DNA of 64,000 bases from positions 17,721,001-17,785,000 of the forward strand of contig NC_083383.1 of NCBI RefSeq assembly GCF_031755915.1, read 5' to 3'. The notes beneath the pieces were generated by a model. That model was given only the letters and a program-made list of their open reading frames with translations. It was not told the DNA's origin and made no database searches. Below, in pieces: positions 23,805-34,888 of this stretch (position 1 is its first letter; the number at the start of each line of letters is the position of its first letter). Source of the DNA: Ziziphus jujuba (Eukaryota > Streptophyta > Magnoliopsida > Rosales > Rhamnaceae). A program made the position numbers and the translations under genes.

Positions 23805-23817
23805 CGAGGAATACCAT
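21709..23817 (-). CDS. RAN: Ran GTPase, conventional copy (Ran-B)
   Basis: Coding sequence is complement(join(21709..21778, 22118..22195, 22342..22521, 22635..22724, 23067..23184, 23321..23377, 23605..23674, 23815..23817)), 666 bp, 221 aa. Exon lengths are identical to Ran-A, and all introns are GT-AG. The protein begins [20 protein letters not shown] and carries GDGGTGKT (20-27), the switch I region [26 protein letters not shown] (68-77), NKVD (125-128), SAK (153-155) and the acidic C-terminus DEDDDVFD. This is a canonical plant Ran, the GTPase for nucleocytoplasmic transport, working with RCC1, RanGAP and importins. Lys74 (human Lys71, which contacts NTF2) is kept. It is probably the main functional copy of the tandem pair. 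Confidence 0.96.
23750..23803. repeat. compound microsatellite (AC)n(AT)n(GA)n in Ran-B intron 1
   Basis: Alternating acacac, atatat and gagaga tracts lie just inside intron 1, close to the ATG-only exon. Confidence 0.9.
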
Positions 23818-23896
23818 TGGCAGAGCTTCTTCTTCTTTCTTCTTAAGAGAGGCGGAGATGTGTTAGGGCGAGAGCTTCTACTCGGTGGAGGAGGAT

Positions 23897-23907
23897 TTTA
23901 TATATAG
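23897..23907 (-). promoter_or_regulatory. TATA box of Ran-B
   Basis: TATATATAAAA on the minus strand lies about 80 bases before the Ran-B ATG, matching the Ran-A layout. Confidence 0.6.
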
Positions 23908-23989
23908 GCGTCTAATTTTATTAGTTTAAAAAAATAAACAAATAAAAAGAAAAGAGGGTTTTAAATAAACAGTTCGACTTTTCTTCAAC

Positions 23990-24080
23990 GCAATTTTCTT
24001 TGCCGTTGGATCAATGTCCCGCTTCAAATTTCCACTTGAATTTTGTCCATCCACGTGTCCAACTTCTTTTATTGTTTATC
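23990..24080 (-). promoter_or_regulatory. conserved Ran upstream block (Ran-B copy), with G-box
   Basis: gcaattttctttgccgttgg at 23991 corresponds to gcaattttcctcaccgttgg upstream of Ran-A. A CACGTG palindrome (G-box core) lies at 24052-24057, where Ran-A has cacatgt. The regulatory function is inference. Confidence 0.5.
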
Positions 24081-25076
24081 TATTTATTTATTTTTGAAAG
24101 AATTGTGAAGATATTTTCCACCGCTATTTTGTAGTCCATGGGCTTTGGAATATTTTTTTTTGGATCTCCAGCTGCCTAGCCCATGTCAAAACCATGGACA
24201 GAGGGTACTTTATTTAGCTTTTCCCAAGAGCTAAAAAAAAAAAAAAAGGAACCAAAAAACAGCAAAAGCATTTACCGATTTGATTATAAATATATATTAA
24301 AAAAATACATATTTTGAAACTAAAATAGAACATTTTTGAATATTGAATATTTTGAATCACTTAAATAAGCAGTTTGAAGAAGGTGCTCCTATCGTAAAAG
24401 TACCATAGATTCTTTTTATTGAAAAAAAAAAAAAAGTACTTTTATTTTGTCTACTAAACACGTTGTCATTGCTTTCTACGAGCACTTTTTTAACTGTGGC
24501 AAAAGTACTATCAAACTGTGTGATTCATCCACCAAAGCTAAACTCTGATTCAAATATGCCCTTGGTAGTACTTTTTGACAAGAGGGTTTTCTTTTCTTCG
24601 GCCTAGTTTAGATTCTAGACCACTAGAACTAGAACTCAAAAGGAGCTCATGTCCATTCATAAAGATTTCGAGTATGGTTTTGGGCTAAGGATGCACATCA
24701 CCAAGAGCTATAATGGGCTTTATAGGCCCAACAAAGAGGTTAGCCATCAAATCAACTTTCACAGCTCGTTTTTTTGCCCTTTTTATTTATTTATCCCTAA
24801 TCCCAATTTTTTATTTATTTGTTTTTTGGCAATTCAAACCCCAACTTATCATAACATTACACCATCGAACCCTATGCACTATTCTATCCAAAATTCATGG
24901 TTATACGCATATGAAAGCATGTGAATCTCATATGAGTTGCAAACTTAATTTTTTCGTATACTTTTCTCTCAAAAGTAAAAACGAGAAATAGCATAACCAT
25001 TCCCCCAAAAATTTTAATTTTCTTAAGATTTTGAATTAACTTCTCTTATATACATAAAATATGTGTTGACCCCATA

Positions 25077-25107
<31 letters not shown>

Positions 25108-25150
25108 TTTATAATAAAATAAAGAGATAAATAGATTTCAATTCCTCTCT
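24081..25150. other. Ran-B distal upstream region, no gene seen
   Basis: Two overlapping short frames at 24649-24991 have no recognisable domain. An (AT)n tract lies near 25085-25110. No structural RNA was recognised. Confidence 0.35.
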
Positions 25151-25159
25151 CATTATGAA

Positions 25160-25275
25160 AGTTTCAATTGGATCTTCTAAAATCAATTTTGATATATCCA
25201 TACTTTATATGTTCAAAATTGTTTCAATGTTATCCAATTGCATTAACTTTAACAGATTCACATGACCTCCAAAAT
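25160..25275. mobile_element. partial relative of the foldback element at 14911
   Basis: gtttcaattggatcttctaa, aatcaattttgatatatcca, ttgtttcaatgttatccaat and tgcatta follow the same order as the left arm at 14945-15030. Only about 110-120 bases are recognisable and no matching opposite arm was found nearby. Confidence 0.55.
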
Positions 25276-25647
25276 ATTTTTTTCTTTTTTTCTTTTTTTC
25301 ACATTTGCGTTTAGGGTTTAGGCAGGAGTTAAAAAAATAATAATTATTATTTGAAAAGCCCATAGTGCATCATTTTGTACACCTTCCCCCTAAAAGAATA
25401 TGACACTGCGTTAGGATTGGGCTCACCATTAGAGCTGCTTCATTGCAGTCCTATCTAGCTATAGAGATTTGATAAATCTAGCTCACCTCACTCTTCTTCA
25501 TCTCAATTAAGCTCACTTCATTGTTTTTTAGATAAATTATCATTATATAGCCCCAACAGACGAGACCATATTCGGTTCATGAGAAAAGCAATTTGTGAAG
25601 AAGAAGAAGAAGAAGAGAAAATGTCTTCTAGCAAGGGTATTGTATTA
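25276..25647. other. spacer, no gene seen
   Basis: AT-rich sequence with a (GAA)n tract near 25597-25617. No recognisable coding domain. Confidence 0.3.
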
Positions 25648-26201
25648 TACGCTGGCAAAATATCACACAATACGATAACACGACACGAACCCACACGATA
25701 ATTTACAGATTTGGATTGGCGATATCGTGTTAGGTCCGTATCAGTATCACCCACTAAGACCCAATAAATTAACGGGTTTTAATGGGTGAAACACGATAAA
25801 CACGTTAAACCCATTAGACCCATTAAAAAGGAATATTTTGATAATTATATAAGTTTTATAATATTAAAATTATTTAATTTATTGTTAAAGATGTATTAAT
25901 TTGTTATTTTTTAGTTTAATTTTTAAAAAATCTAATAACAAACAAGAATTTTTGTAATTTTTTTTGAAAAATATTATTTTATTATTTCAAAGTTAAGTGA
26001 AATTTAAATTTTTAAATTTGTATTTATCATTAATAGGTTAACGGGTTGGGTGATAGATTATACGATAATTTATCAAATGGATTTGAGTTAATATATTTTC
26101 ACACGAAAGCTTAACGAGTCATGTTTGAGTTAACTTAATTCCACACGAACACAACACAATACGACACTAATACGATTTAACACGACACATTGCCAGGCCT
26201 A
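25648..26201. mobile_element. 554 bp non-autonomous hAT element
   Basis: Ends are TACGCTGGCAA (left) and TAGGCCTGGCAA (right, reverse complement). It is flanked by an 8 bp direct repeat TTGTATTA at 25640-25647 and 26202-26209, the hallmark of hAT insertion. Subterminal DNA is full of cgtgt/acgggtt/acacga motifs, like the ends of the large hAT at 30250-42371 (TAGACCTGGCAA and TGGACCTGGCAA). It has no coding capacity and is probably mobilised by a related transposase. Confidence 0.82.
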
Positions 26202-26209
26202 TTGTATTA

Positions 26210-28085
26210 TGTAATACCCCTTCGTATTTTTTAATCTGGCCAATGGCGTATTGGTAATACACTTGATTTTCTTTGTATTACCTAATACGAAACATATCGA
26301 ACCTAATATCTGCAACTGCACCAACTTTCCTCCCATCAAGTACATGGCCAACTGATCTCTGTCTCTGCAAAGAAGGCTTTTCATTTTTTTTTTCTTTCTT
26401 CAATAAAGCTTTCCTTTTTTTTTTGGTATTATTTTTATTTGTTCTCTTTCTCATCTTCAATTTTTTCCTTCCTGTTATCTCTCAGCTGCAAGAAAACCAG
26501 AAGAATAATTGTGATCTGTCTTCTCCTAACATCTACACGGCCGACTGATCTTTGCAAGTAAGGCTTCTTAAATTTTTTTTTTTCCTTTCTTCACAGTCGA
26601 CTGGTTTTCTTGCCTTCTCCTAACCATCGCGATCTAGATTTCAACATCAATTTTTTGGGTTTCTTGCTTTATTATTTTTTTTAAAATATTTTTTTTTTGC
26701 TTTTGTATTTTTTGCAAAAATTATGTTGCTTCCTTCCTCTCTCTGGAATTATGGCCTCATGTTAGTTTGATTGAGAATTCATAAGCTTGAGTCCACGAAC
26801 ATTTTGCATGTTTAGCAATATATATGACTTTTAACATTATGCAAGTTGAACCAATTGGATAATGTATTACTACTATGATTAATTAATTCAATGGTTCAAA
26901 TATTCAAAACCTATTGCAATCTTGAAGGGCACTTTGAAAATTTAGAATTAAAAATAATAAGATTACCAATAAAACTTCACAAAATGAAGATTGGTTGTCT
27001 AGTTAATATAGCAATTACATATATATATTTAATGGAGTCATATTCAACCTTGACTAGTAATATTCACGATGGCCATTCGAACACGAGCTAACATAAAATA
27101 ACCAACTAGATTTTTTTCATTTACAAACAACAGAATAAGTGTGAACCAAAAAAGGAAAATAAATGAGAATTGAGAAATAATTTTTATGCACACCATAGGG
27201 AAAATCAATTGGACAAAAACTAATTGATTGAGATGCATAACTAATTTGTAATGGCTTTGCTTTTAGCACTTCTTTTTGCTTTTTTTTTTTATATAAAATC
27301 TATTTTATTTTCACCAAAAAAAAGATTTATTTATTATCTTCGTATGCTTTATATGCCAAAGCTGAATTTATTTATTTATTTTTTCTAGTACAACAATTGA
27401 ATGGATGACATTTGAAAGGAGAAGGGACTTATAGTTATGAAATTATTACTTTTGCTTATAAGTTATGTTTGAAAAATATAATTTATTTATTTATTTAAAT
27501 ACTCGAGATTATGACATGTATTATATTTACAAATAGATTTATATGGAATATGAAATATTTTATATTACTGGAAAAAAATTCATGGGTTTTGTGAAGAATA
27601 TTTTCTAAAATAGGGAAACTTTTAAAATAGTGTAAGTAAGATTTTGAGAAAATTATTTTAAAGCCAAATAATTATTTTCGTCTTATTATTTTATTCCATT
27701 TACTGAGCTTATCTTATAGTTTTGTTTTTAAGTTATTCCTTTAAACCTCAGTTGACAAGTAACGTTTATCATGCTCAGGCATCTTTGTTACTTGTATGGT
27801 ATTTCATTGTTGATGTATTGTTTCTTTTCCTCTAACCTTAATAATAGTAAATATTCTTTCTTTCACGAAATTTTAAAGTATACATTATATTGTGCACTTT
27901 TGATATTTTGCATTGGTTCATTATACTTTATTGATTGTTCTAATGAATTAACCTAATATATATGACTTCTCCATTATTTTTGAATGATGATTTTGTAAGA
28001 ATTTCATAAAAATATGTTCATGTTATTGTATTTATACTATTGGATTATATCCAATTATTGAAATTTTTCACTGGATTTTTGAGTG
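26210..28085. other. AT-rich intergenic region, no gene seen
   Basis: A diverged direct repeat of about 60 bases occurs at 26347-26405 and 26541-26600 (ccaactgatctctg / ccgactgatctttg, then aaggctt). No recognisable protein domain is present, and short frames match nothing I know. Confidence 0.35.
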
Positions 28086-28089
28086 AAAG

Positions 28090-28538
28090 TTCGGTAGCGT
28101 TTTCCTAGATGAGACCACTTCAAGCATCTTGGAAGGACACAAAAGCGGTCCTATCATGTTGGGCATTATCTAAGCAGGACTCAGATGGAAGAAAGATAAG
28201 TCCTTCAAGATAAATGGGTTAAAAGGAATACAGACAACAACCTCAAAGGTTCTTTTATAAAAATAGTCATGATTGGGAATCATGTCATTGGCCTTATCAT
28301 GAGGACCAACCCTTGTCAACCTCACAATGCCAGGAAAATGGAATTTGTTTTTGATGTGTGCTAAGTCTACATTCATAAGTAGTGAAGGGACTTCATTCAC
28401 TGTATGCTTACACTTATCCTTTTTTTGGCTACTCCCTCCAATCATAGATAGTTGGAAAAAGAAGAAATAGAGAAGAAGCAAATGATGACATTGGATATTC
28501 AAAGAAAATGGTGGCAAGAAGGGCCCAAAATATCTCAA
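28090..28538 (-). pseudogene. TE protein fragment (putative gypsy-type transposon N-terminal domain)
   Basis: The minus-strand frame 28538-28170 ends in a region with YFYKRTFEVVVCIPFNPFIL and LSFFHLSPA. It continues past a stop at 28170 as IMPNMIGPLLC, recalling the LP.HPF..... and L.L.P.Q..PN motifs of the putative plant transposon protein family seen in Ty3/gypsy and CACTA-associated frames. The stop inside the motif and the lack of further domains mean it is dead. The family assignment rests on motif memory only. Confidence 0.35.
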
Positions 28539-28539
28539 C

Positions 28540-29860
28540 GAACCTGATTTAGAGGAAGAATAAAGAGGATTAAGGACAAAGAAGCATACTATTATGAGGA
28601 TTGATGAAGAAAACCTTGGGCTCTAAATCTGAGTTTCTATAAAGATTAAGTTTGAGGTAACTTTCTTCATAAGATTTCTTTGATCCCTTTGCAAGAGATT
28701 GAAGTGAACAAGCAAGGGTGAATTCTATATAAGATATCATTTTAAAATTGATGGTTAAGATTAGATTTGCTAATATGATCGACGGCTTAGATGAATCAAG
28801 AGGTAGCGAAAGGCTTCCACATGTTAGAACGAGTACTTCACATTTAATGCTCTAAGAATAAGTTTAATCATGCCTCAAACCTCATGCATTGGACGTATCA
28901 AGACGTCTACTAGAGCTACCAACTATGGAGATCAAGAAGATCAACATATGAGCTAAGATTGCACTTTCCACTTGACTTGGCTAAACCTCTTCAACCATAA
29001 AATGAGGGGTATACTATAGAGGCTTATTTTCATAGTCCCCCTGAAAACTCGATATGCATGGGCCCAAAGGGAGTTGACCTAAATATCAGGATAAGCCTTG
29101 CATGCATGTTGGCCGCTCAAGATGAGTGAAGCCCATATAGGTAAATAAATCTAGGCATTAAGTATGTAAAGCTTAGACTGGACAACAATTTGGAAGACTT
29201 GGTGTCAATGGAGGCTCATATCTGCCCCGATGTGGTCTCCTAATAAAGCCAAATGACCCAATCCTTTTATAAGATCCCACATAGCTAGGACAACAAGGTA
29301 ATTAGGATCCCTAGAAAGAACTTTCACACTTGTAAAGCCCTTAGCTCTGGGATACAAGGTATATAATTAATGCAACACCATGGATAGAAGTATGTTGAGA
29401 TGGACAAACAATCTCTTGTCTAAAGTCCTAAGATTAAACTAAGACTGATGGATTGATGGACTGACTTGAGCAATGGAGCTTCCTCAACTGGTACCACACC
29501 GGGACACCAACTTTAACCTCACCTTCTTTCATCTTGTACAAAATCGAAGACTACTTGATGAAAATATGGAGGATGAGAGTGTATTTTGCCTCACATAACT
29601 ATAACTAATGCTTTTAGAATCTATGCATTATCAAGCTAAGCCTAACAATTGCTTTAAAAGTTCTTACTCTTTTTTTTTTTTTTTTTTTGGGTGTCTGTTC
29701 ATTAAATAAAGAGAATTCATTTTCTTATTATACATAGATAGCATTCAAGATTTACCATAGTGGGGAAGCAAGAAAATAATAATAATAAAGCGAGTCGCAC
29801 ACTACTTGTGAGTTTTAATCAAAGGTTGAATAAACATGTTTAATTTATTATTTGTTAAGA
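28540..29860. other. probable TE-derived non-coding sequence
   Basis: Less AT-rich than the surroundings, with no long frame or identified domain. It may belong to the same decayed element as 28090-28538. A poly-T run lies at 29669-29688. Confidence 0.3.
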
Positions 29861-30002
29861 TTGCCACTTGCCAAAAATGAAAAAAGAAAAAAAAAAGTTC
29901 AAAAGTACAAAATTATGAGGATATATATTAATTGCCACTTGCCAAAAATGAAAAAAGAAAAAAAAAAGTTCAAAAGTACAAAATTATGAGGATATATATT
30001 AA
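29861..30002. repeat. 71 bp tandem duplication abutting the MULE
   Basis: Two essentially identical 71 bp copies (29861-29931, 29932-30002) begin ttgccacttgccaaaaatga and end atatatattaa. The second copy ends exactly where the MULE inverted repeat (caataatgctatagatac) starts. Confidence 0.85.
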
Positions 30003-30249
30003 CAATAATGCTATAGATACCAAAAATTTGACCAAAATTGTAACCCAAATGATATGGCTTTTGACATGGCACTCCACTTAATAATGCCACATCACTAACA
30101 AAATTCCTAATTAATTAATTAGTTTTTATTTTTTTAGGTTTTATAATATTCTTAAAAGAAGAGAGAAAGAAAGAAATCGTCGTCTATCAGTTTCTCCTTC
30201 AAGCCATCTCACCAGCACCATTGCTTGCCTCCTTGCCCATCATAGCTCT
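30003..30249 (+). repeat. MULE left TIR, outer part
   Basis: 247 bases matching the reverse complement of the right TIR with moderate divergence. It continues at 42372-42412 (tctctttcttggacaacgac) after the hAT insertion. Because the match resumes on the far side, this documents the hAT as a later insertion. Confidence 0.8.
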
Positions 30250-30529
30250 TAGACCTGGCAATTCGTGTTCGTGGGTCGTGTTCGTGTCAACCCATTTAAT
30301 AATCGGGTTAAAAATATCTAATACGAACACAACTCATTTATTAATCGTGTCAGGTATCCAAAACACTAACCCGACTTGTTTATAAACAGGTCAATACGAC
30401 ACTACCCGTTTACCACGATTATTTTAACGGATCGTGTTGACCTATTAACCCGTTAACCTGAAATTGACCTATTAACCCGAAAACTAACTTATTAACCCGT
30501 TAACCCGAAAACTAACCTATTTATTGAAA

Positions 30530-31138
30530 TAACTTGTTTAAAATGCAAAAAATTATAATTCACAATACATAAGTCTTAATATGTGCTAAAAAAGACAAAT
30601 TCAATACACCAACATAAAATCTAATGTCCTAATAATAGTAAAACACCAATACAAAATAAAATAAATGATATCACAACCATATAAATAGTCTCAAATTGTT
30701 ACCATAATACATTTAAAACCAAAGGAAAAAGGACATAACTGTCATTATGCTCCAAATTTATTTGTCGATGTCCAAATTCTAAACCAAATATGTCAATTTT
30801 TGGTGCTCAACAATCCAGCCTGGGGTCATAATATCAAAGTAAATAAAAAAAATCAATTAAATATAATACAAAAGTTAAAATGTTAAAATAGAATAAAATA
30901 AATTAAATAAATTTTAATATTGATATTACCTTATGCTTGAGTATTGGCATAATTAGAGCATTGACTTGAAGATTCTTCTTTATTGATATCACAGCTCAAA
31001 ATATCTTCAGTAATATCATCAAGTTATACTTGAAATTTTTCTTGCATTCCATAAATTAGTGGAACAAAAAAATTATTAATAAAATAAATTAGTGAAACAA
31101 AAATATTATTAATATATGCAAATGAAATAAAGAAAACA
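30530..31138. other. hAT 3' non-coding region
   Basis: AT-rich sequence between the left TIR/subterminal region and the transposase stop codon. No other feature is seen. Confidence 0.5.
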
Positions 31139-33254
31139 TTAATAAAAATAATTACCTCTTTCCCCAAATAACCAATCTCTTGTACAAACTATTGCTTCAA
31201 CAGTGCTAGGCTTTAATGAACTACGAAATTGATCTAATACTCGTCCACCAATGCTAAAAGCAGATTCAGAAGCAACGGTGGATATAGGGATACTCAATAG
31301 ATCACGAGCCATTGAAGCAACTTCAGGGTAACAAAACTGATTTGCTTTCCAATAATCAAGCACATTCAATTCAATTTCAGTAGCCATCCTTGGCTCCTCT
31401 AAATAAAGCTCCAATTGTGATTTTTGTGTATTGGCACCTAACTCTTCAATTTCACAAATATTAAATTCCTACATTGTTAGAAAATAAAAATTTCAATAAG
31501 ATTATTTTTCAAAAAATTATAAATAATCACTAATTAACACAAATACAAACAATTAAAATTAATAAAAAATTTAAGAGCTATTTACCTTCAAAATGGAACT
31601 AGCTGTCTTTCTAAAAGAAATGACATCTTCTCCAACACCACAAGATGTGTTACTCTTTTCTTTCTCCAAAGAATGTGTAGAAGATGTCAAAGATCTTTTT
31701 TGAACATACTCCTTAAATATTGAAAATAATTTGCTCTTCACACGTATAAACTCACTAGAACCACTTGCTCCATAAATTTTTCTATAACACCATTCTACAA
31801 ATTGAAGCTTATATCGAGGATCCACAACCACTGCAATGGCTAATATCAAACTAAATTCTGACCAATACTTCTCAAATTTTTTAAGCATTTGATTAGCCAT
31901 GGTTCTCAAGTAATCATCCTCACGTTCAATATTTTCCTTCAATGTAACATAACAAAAGAAAACCGAGGAAAAGTACAAATTTGAAGTAGGATATTTAGTG
32001 CCCGAAAATATGCAAGTGATATCATAGAACAAACCCAAGAATCTACTTATCTTTTCAATCTTCTCCCACTCATGACTAGAAGGACAACTCTTATAATTTG
32101 AATCACTTAGTTCCAAATGACAAAAGGCACGTCGATAGTACAATGCACTTTCAAGCATTAAATATGTAGAGTTCCATCTAGTAGGCACATCTTGCCTCAA
32201 ACCTCTCTTAGAGTCCATTGACAACAATTTAACACATTCTAAAAACTTCTATTTTCTTACTTGTGACCCCGTTACATATTTAATATTTTCCCGAATCTTA
32301 TGAACAACATTATCAATATCTTTCAACCCATCTTGTACTACCAAATTAATGATATGAGCACAACATCTAAGATGAAAAAAATCACCATCACAAACTACAG
32401 CCCCCTTTAATTGCAATTGAGTAACTAACATATCAACAGAGACATCATTGGCAGAAGCATTATCCAAAGTTAAAGAAAATAACTTTGTCTCAATTCCCCA
32501 TTCAAACAACAAAGAGTATAGTTTTTCTGCCAATACTATACCGGTATGTGGAGGTGGCATATAACAGAAATTTAACACTCTTTTTTGCAAGATCCACTCT
32601 TTGTCAATGAAATGGCAAGTAAGACATATATATCCATCAGTAGTTGCAGAAGTCCATAAATAAGAAGTCAAACAAATTCTACCAGGAGTTACATCCAATA
32701 TGCATTTTATCCTACATTTTTTCCTTCAAATGCATTTTAAGAACATCCGACTTAGCAGTATTTCTAGAAACACGTTGTATATCAGGATGCAAATATTGAA
32801 ATATGGTTCTAATTTCCTCATACTCAACAAATTGGAAAGGCAAATCATGCATGATTATGGCCGAAGTTACCAATTCTCGAAAATGCTCAAAGTCAAATTT
32901 AGATGCATTCAATGAGATAGTCCCTCTATCTTGAGATATCAATAATTGACCAATATCACGAGTGTCTATTTTCACACAATTTTTCAAATGACGCATCAAA
33001 TTTCCCGTTCCATATTTACTATCACAAAGATAAATGGTACCACAATCTTTACATTTACATTTTTGCTTACCATCAACATCAAAAGGAAGCACATCAAAGT
33101 AAGACCAAACCTTTGAAGTGAGTTTTCTCTTGCGTTTCACTTTATGCCCACTTGTGACTCCCTCCATAGGACTTGCAACATCTTCTAAATTAATAGGCAT
33201 TTCAAAGCTACTTGATTCAAGATTTATTTGAAGTCCATCCATGTTTATCTTCAT
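31139..33254 (-). pseudogene. hAT transposase pseudogene (BED finger, RICESLEEPER-like)
   Basis: Read on the minus strand from ATG 33254: a basic segment (KVKRKRKL), a BED zinc finger (about 33140-32960; WSYFDV, CKCKDC, GTGNLMRHLKNC), the central RNase H-like region (about 32690-31590; PGRICLTSYLWTSATTDGY, SLTLDNASANDVSVD, QDVPTRWNSTYLMLESALYY), an intron 31585-31469 (donor AAG|GTAAAT, acceptor TGTAG|GA) and the hATC dimerisation domain (31400-31150; SIPISTVASESAFSIGGRVL). It is broken by a stop and a frameshift near 32690-32715 and an in-frame TAG near 32250. Otherwise it is well preserved, suggesting fairly recent loss. The protein would cut and paste its own element; some relatives have become host genes. 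Confidence 0.85.
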
Positions 33255-33374
33255 GTTTTCAAACGAAAAAAAATTATATATTAAAATAAAATATTGTAAC
33301 AACCTTATAATAAACATGTATATAATTTTTTGTTTCCAAATCACAAAGCAAAATATATTCACACATATGCACAT

Positions 33375-34888
33375 ATATAATTTTTTTTATTTCCCAAGCT
33401 ATAAGAGGTATAAGATGGCTAAATATCTATGCAATCAGCTTCTACAATCAAGATATTCATAAATTTTGAATAATACAATCTAGATATTCATAAAACAAAG
33501 AAAAAAGTCAAAGGAAAAAAAAATTCAAGAAAGCCACAAACTTCCAACCTTCTCAATTTAGTTGAAAAATCTCGCAGCAAAATATCTCCCAAATTAGTTG
33601 AAATGTCAAATATTTTTGTACTTTCATTTATTGAGATGTTGTTGCATGCAACCACTGGATTTATTCCACTAATCAATTTTTGCAAACACTACTTGTGTTG
33701 AGAAGGAATTTGTTTTTTTCTTTTAGAAAAAAAATCTAACTCTATTATCAAATACTAAATAGATAATGCAACCAAAAATAATAATAATAATAAATGTTTT
33801 GTGGTTAATTGGTTATAAAGTGATTATTAATGTTCATCTTCCAAGTATAACAAGAAAACTTTCAGATTATATCTATCACCATAATAATGACTATGAAAAT
33901 GACAACTACTACTACTATGCCAGCATGGATTAAAATCTTTTTTTCAGTTGCAGAGAACCAAAGAATAGATTTAGCTCATTTTTTAATGGTTAATATTTAT
34001 GAAGGGAAATTTTATTCGGGTCAAAATTTGAACCTTCAATTTGAAAGTATATTCCCTATTTGGTTTAACCAATAAATATCGATTATAAACTTAATATACT
34101 TAATCAAATAAAAAAATACATATTTAATAAACTTTTTGACAAAATCATAGACTCCAATTAGTACCCAGGAAAGAAATGAGAATTTTGCAAACATCTATTG
34201 ATGTAAAATGAGTATCAATATACTATTGGCTTTATAATCCCATAGAAAATTTACTAGTTGGGCCAAAAACATCAACTACTTGTATCCAGAAAATGAAATT
34301 CAAACATGCATATTTGATATTTGGCTAATGTTCTCAGAGAAAACATCAAGTACATTTTCTTTTTTTCTTTTTTTTTTTTTTTGCTAATAAAAAATTCAGC
34401 ATGTATTGATTTTTTTTTTTTAAATTGTTGGATGGCATAATAATTGAATCACCTTTATTTTAACATGAATTGGATAGTCATCTTTCTTCTATAAATTTGG
34501 AATAGTCACAAAAAGTGGGGGTTGCAATGTAAGATCGGTAGATAGTGTGAAACATACATTCAACTAACATTCAAATATTATAAAGATCAATATTTGTTTT
34601 CTTTCATTTCTGACAATTTCAAAAAGAGCTTCACATATATTTTATTTTTTATTTTTTATTTTTTTTTATGTAACTCAAAAATGCTTTATGATATGCAAAT
34701 TTGAAAGTTTAGCATTTGCTTCAACTCAATATAAAAACGACTCACTGTTCGTCAAGAATATGTAGAGAACTCTCAAAGACCTTGTAATGCCGATCCCAAA
34801 TCGTTCTCCTTTGTTCTTACAACTCTCAGTTGCTTCAACTCTCAAACGACTCACTGTTCTCCTTTGTTCTTTCAAGATTTAGATTTTA
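33375..34888. other. hAT 5' region upstream of transposase
   Basis: AT-rich with poly-T runs near 34366-34382. A short direct repeat (acgactcactgttc at 34738 and 34848; gttctcctttgttctt at 34802 and 34856) lies just before the retroelement insertion. No gene is seen. Confidence 0.4.

Noticed and set aside
24649..24991. Two overlapping frames of 91-92 codons
   Set aside because: Low-complexity hydrophobic sequence in different phases, no splice context, no known domain.
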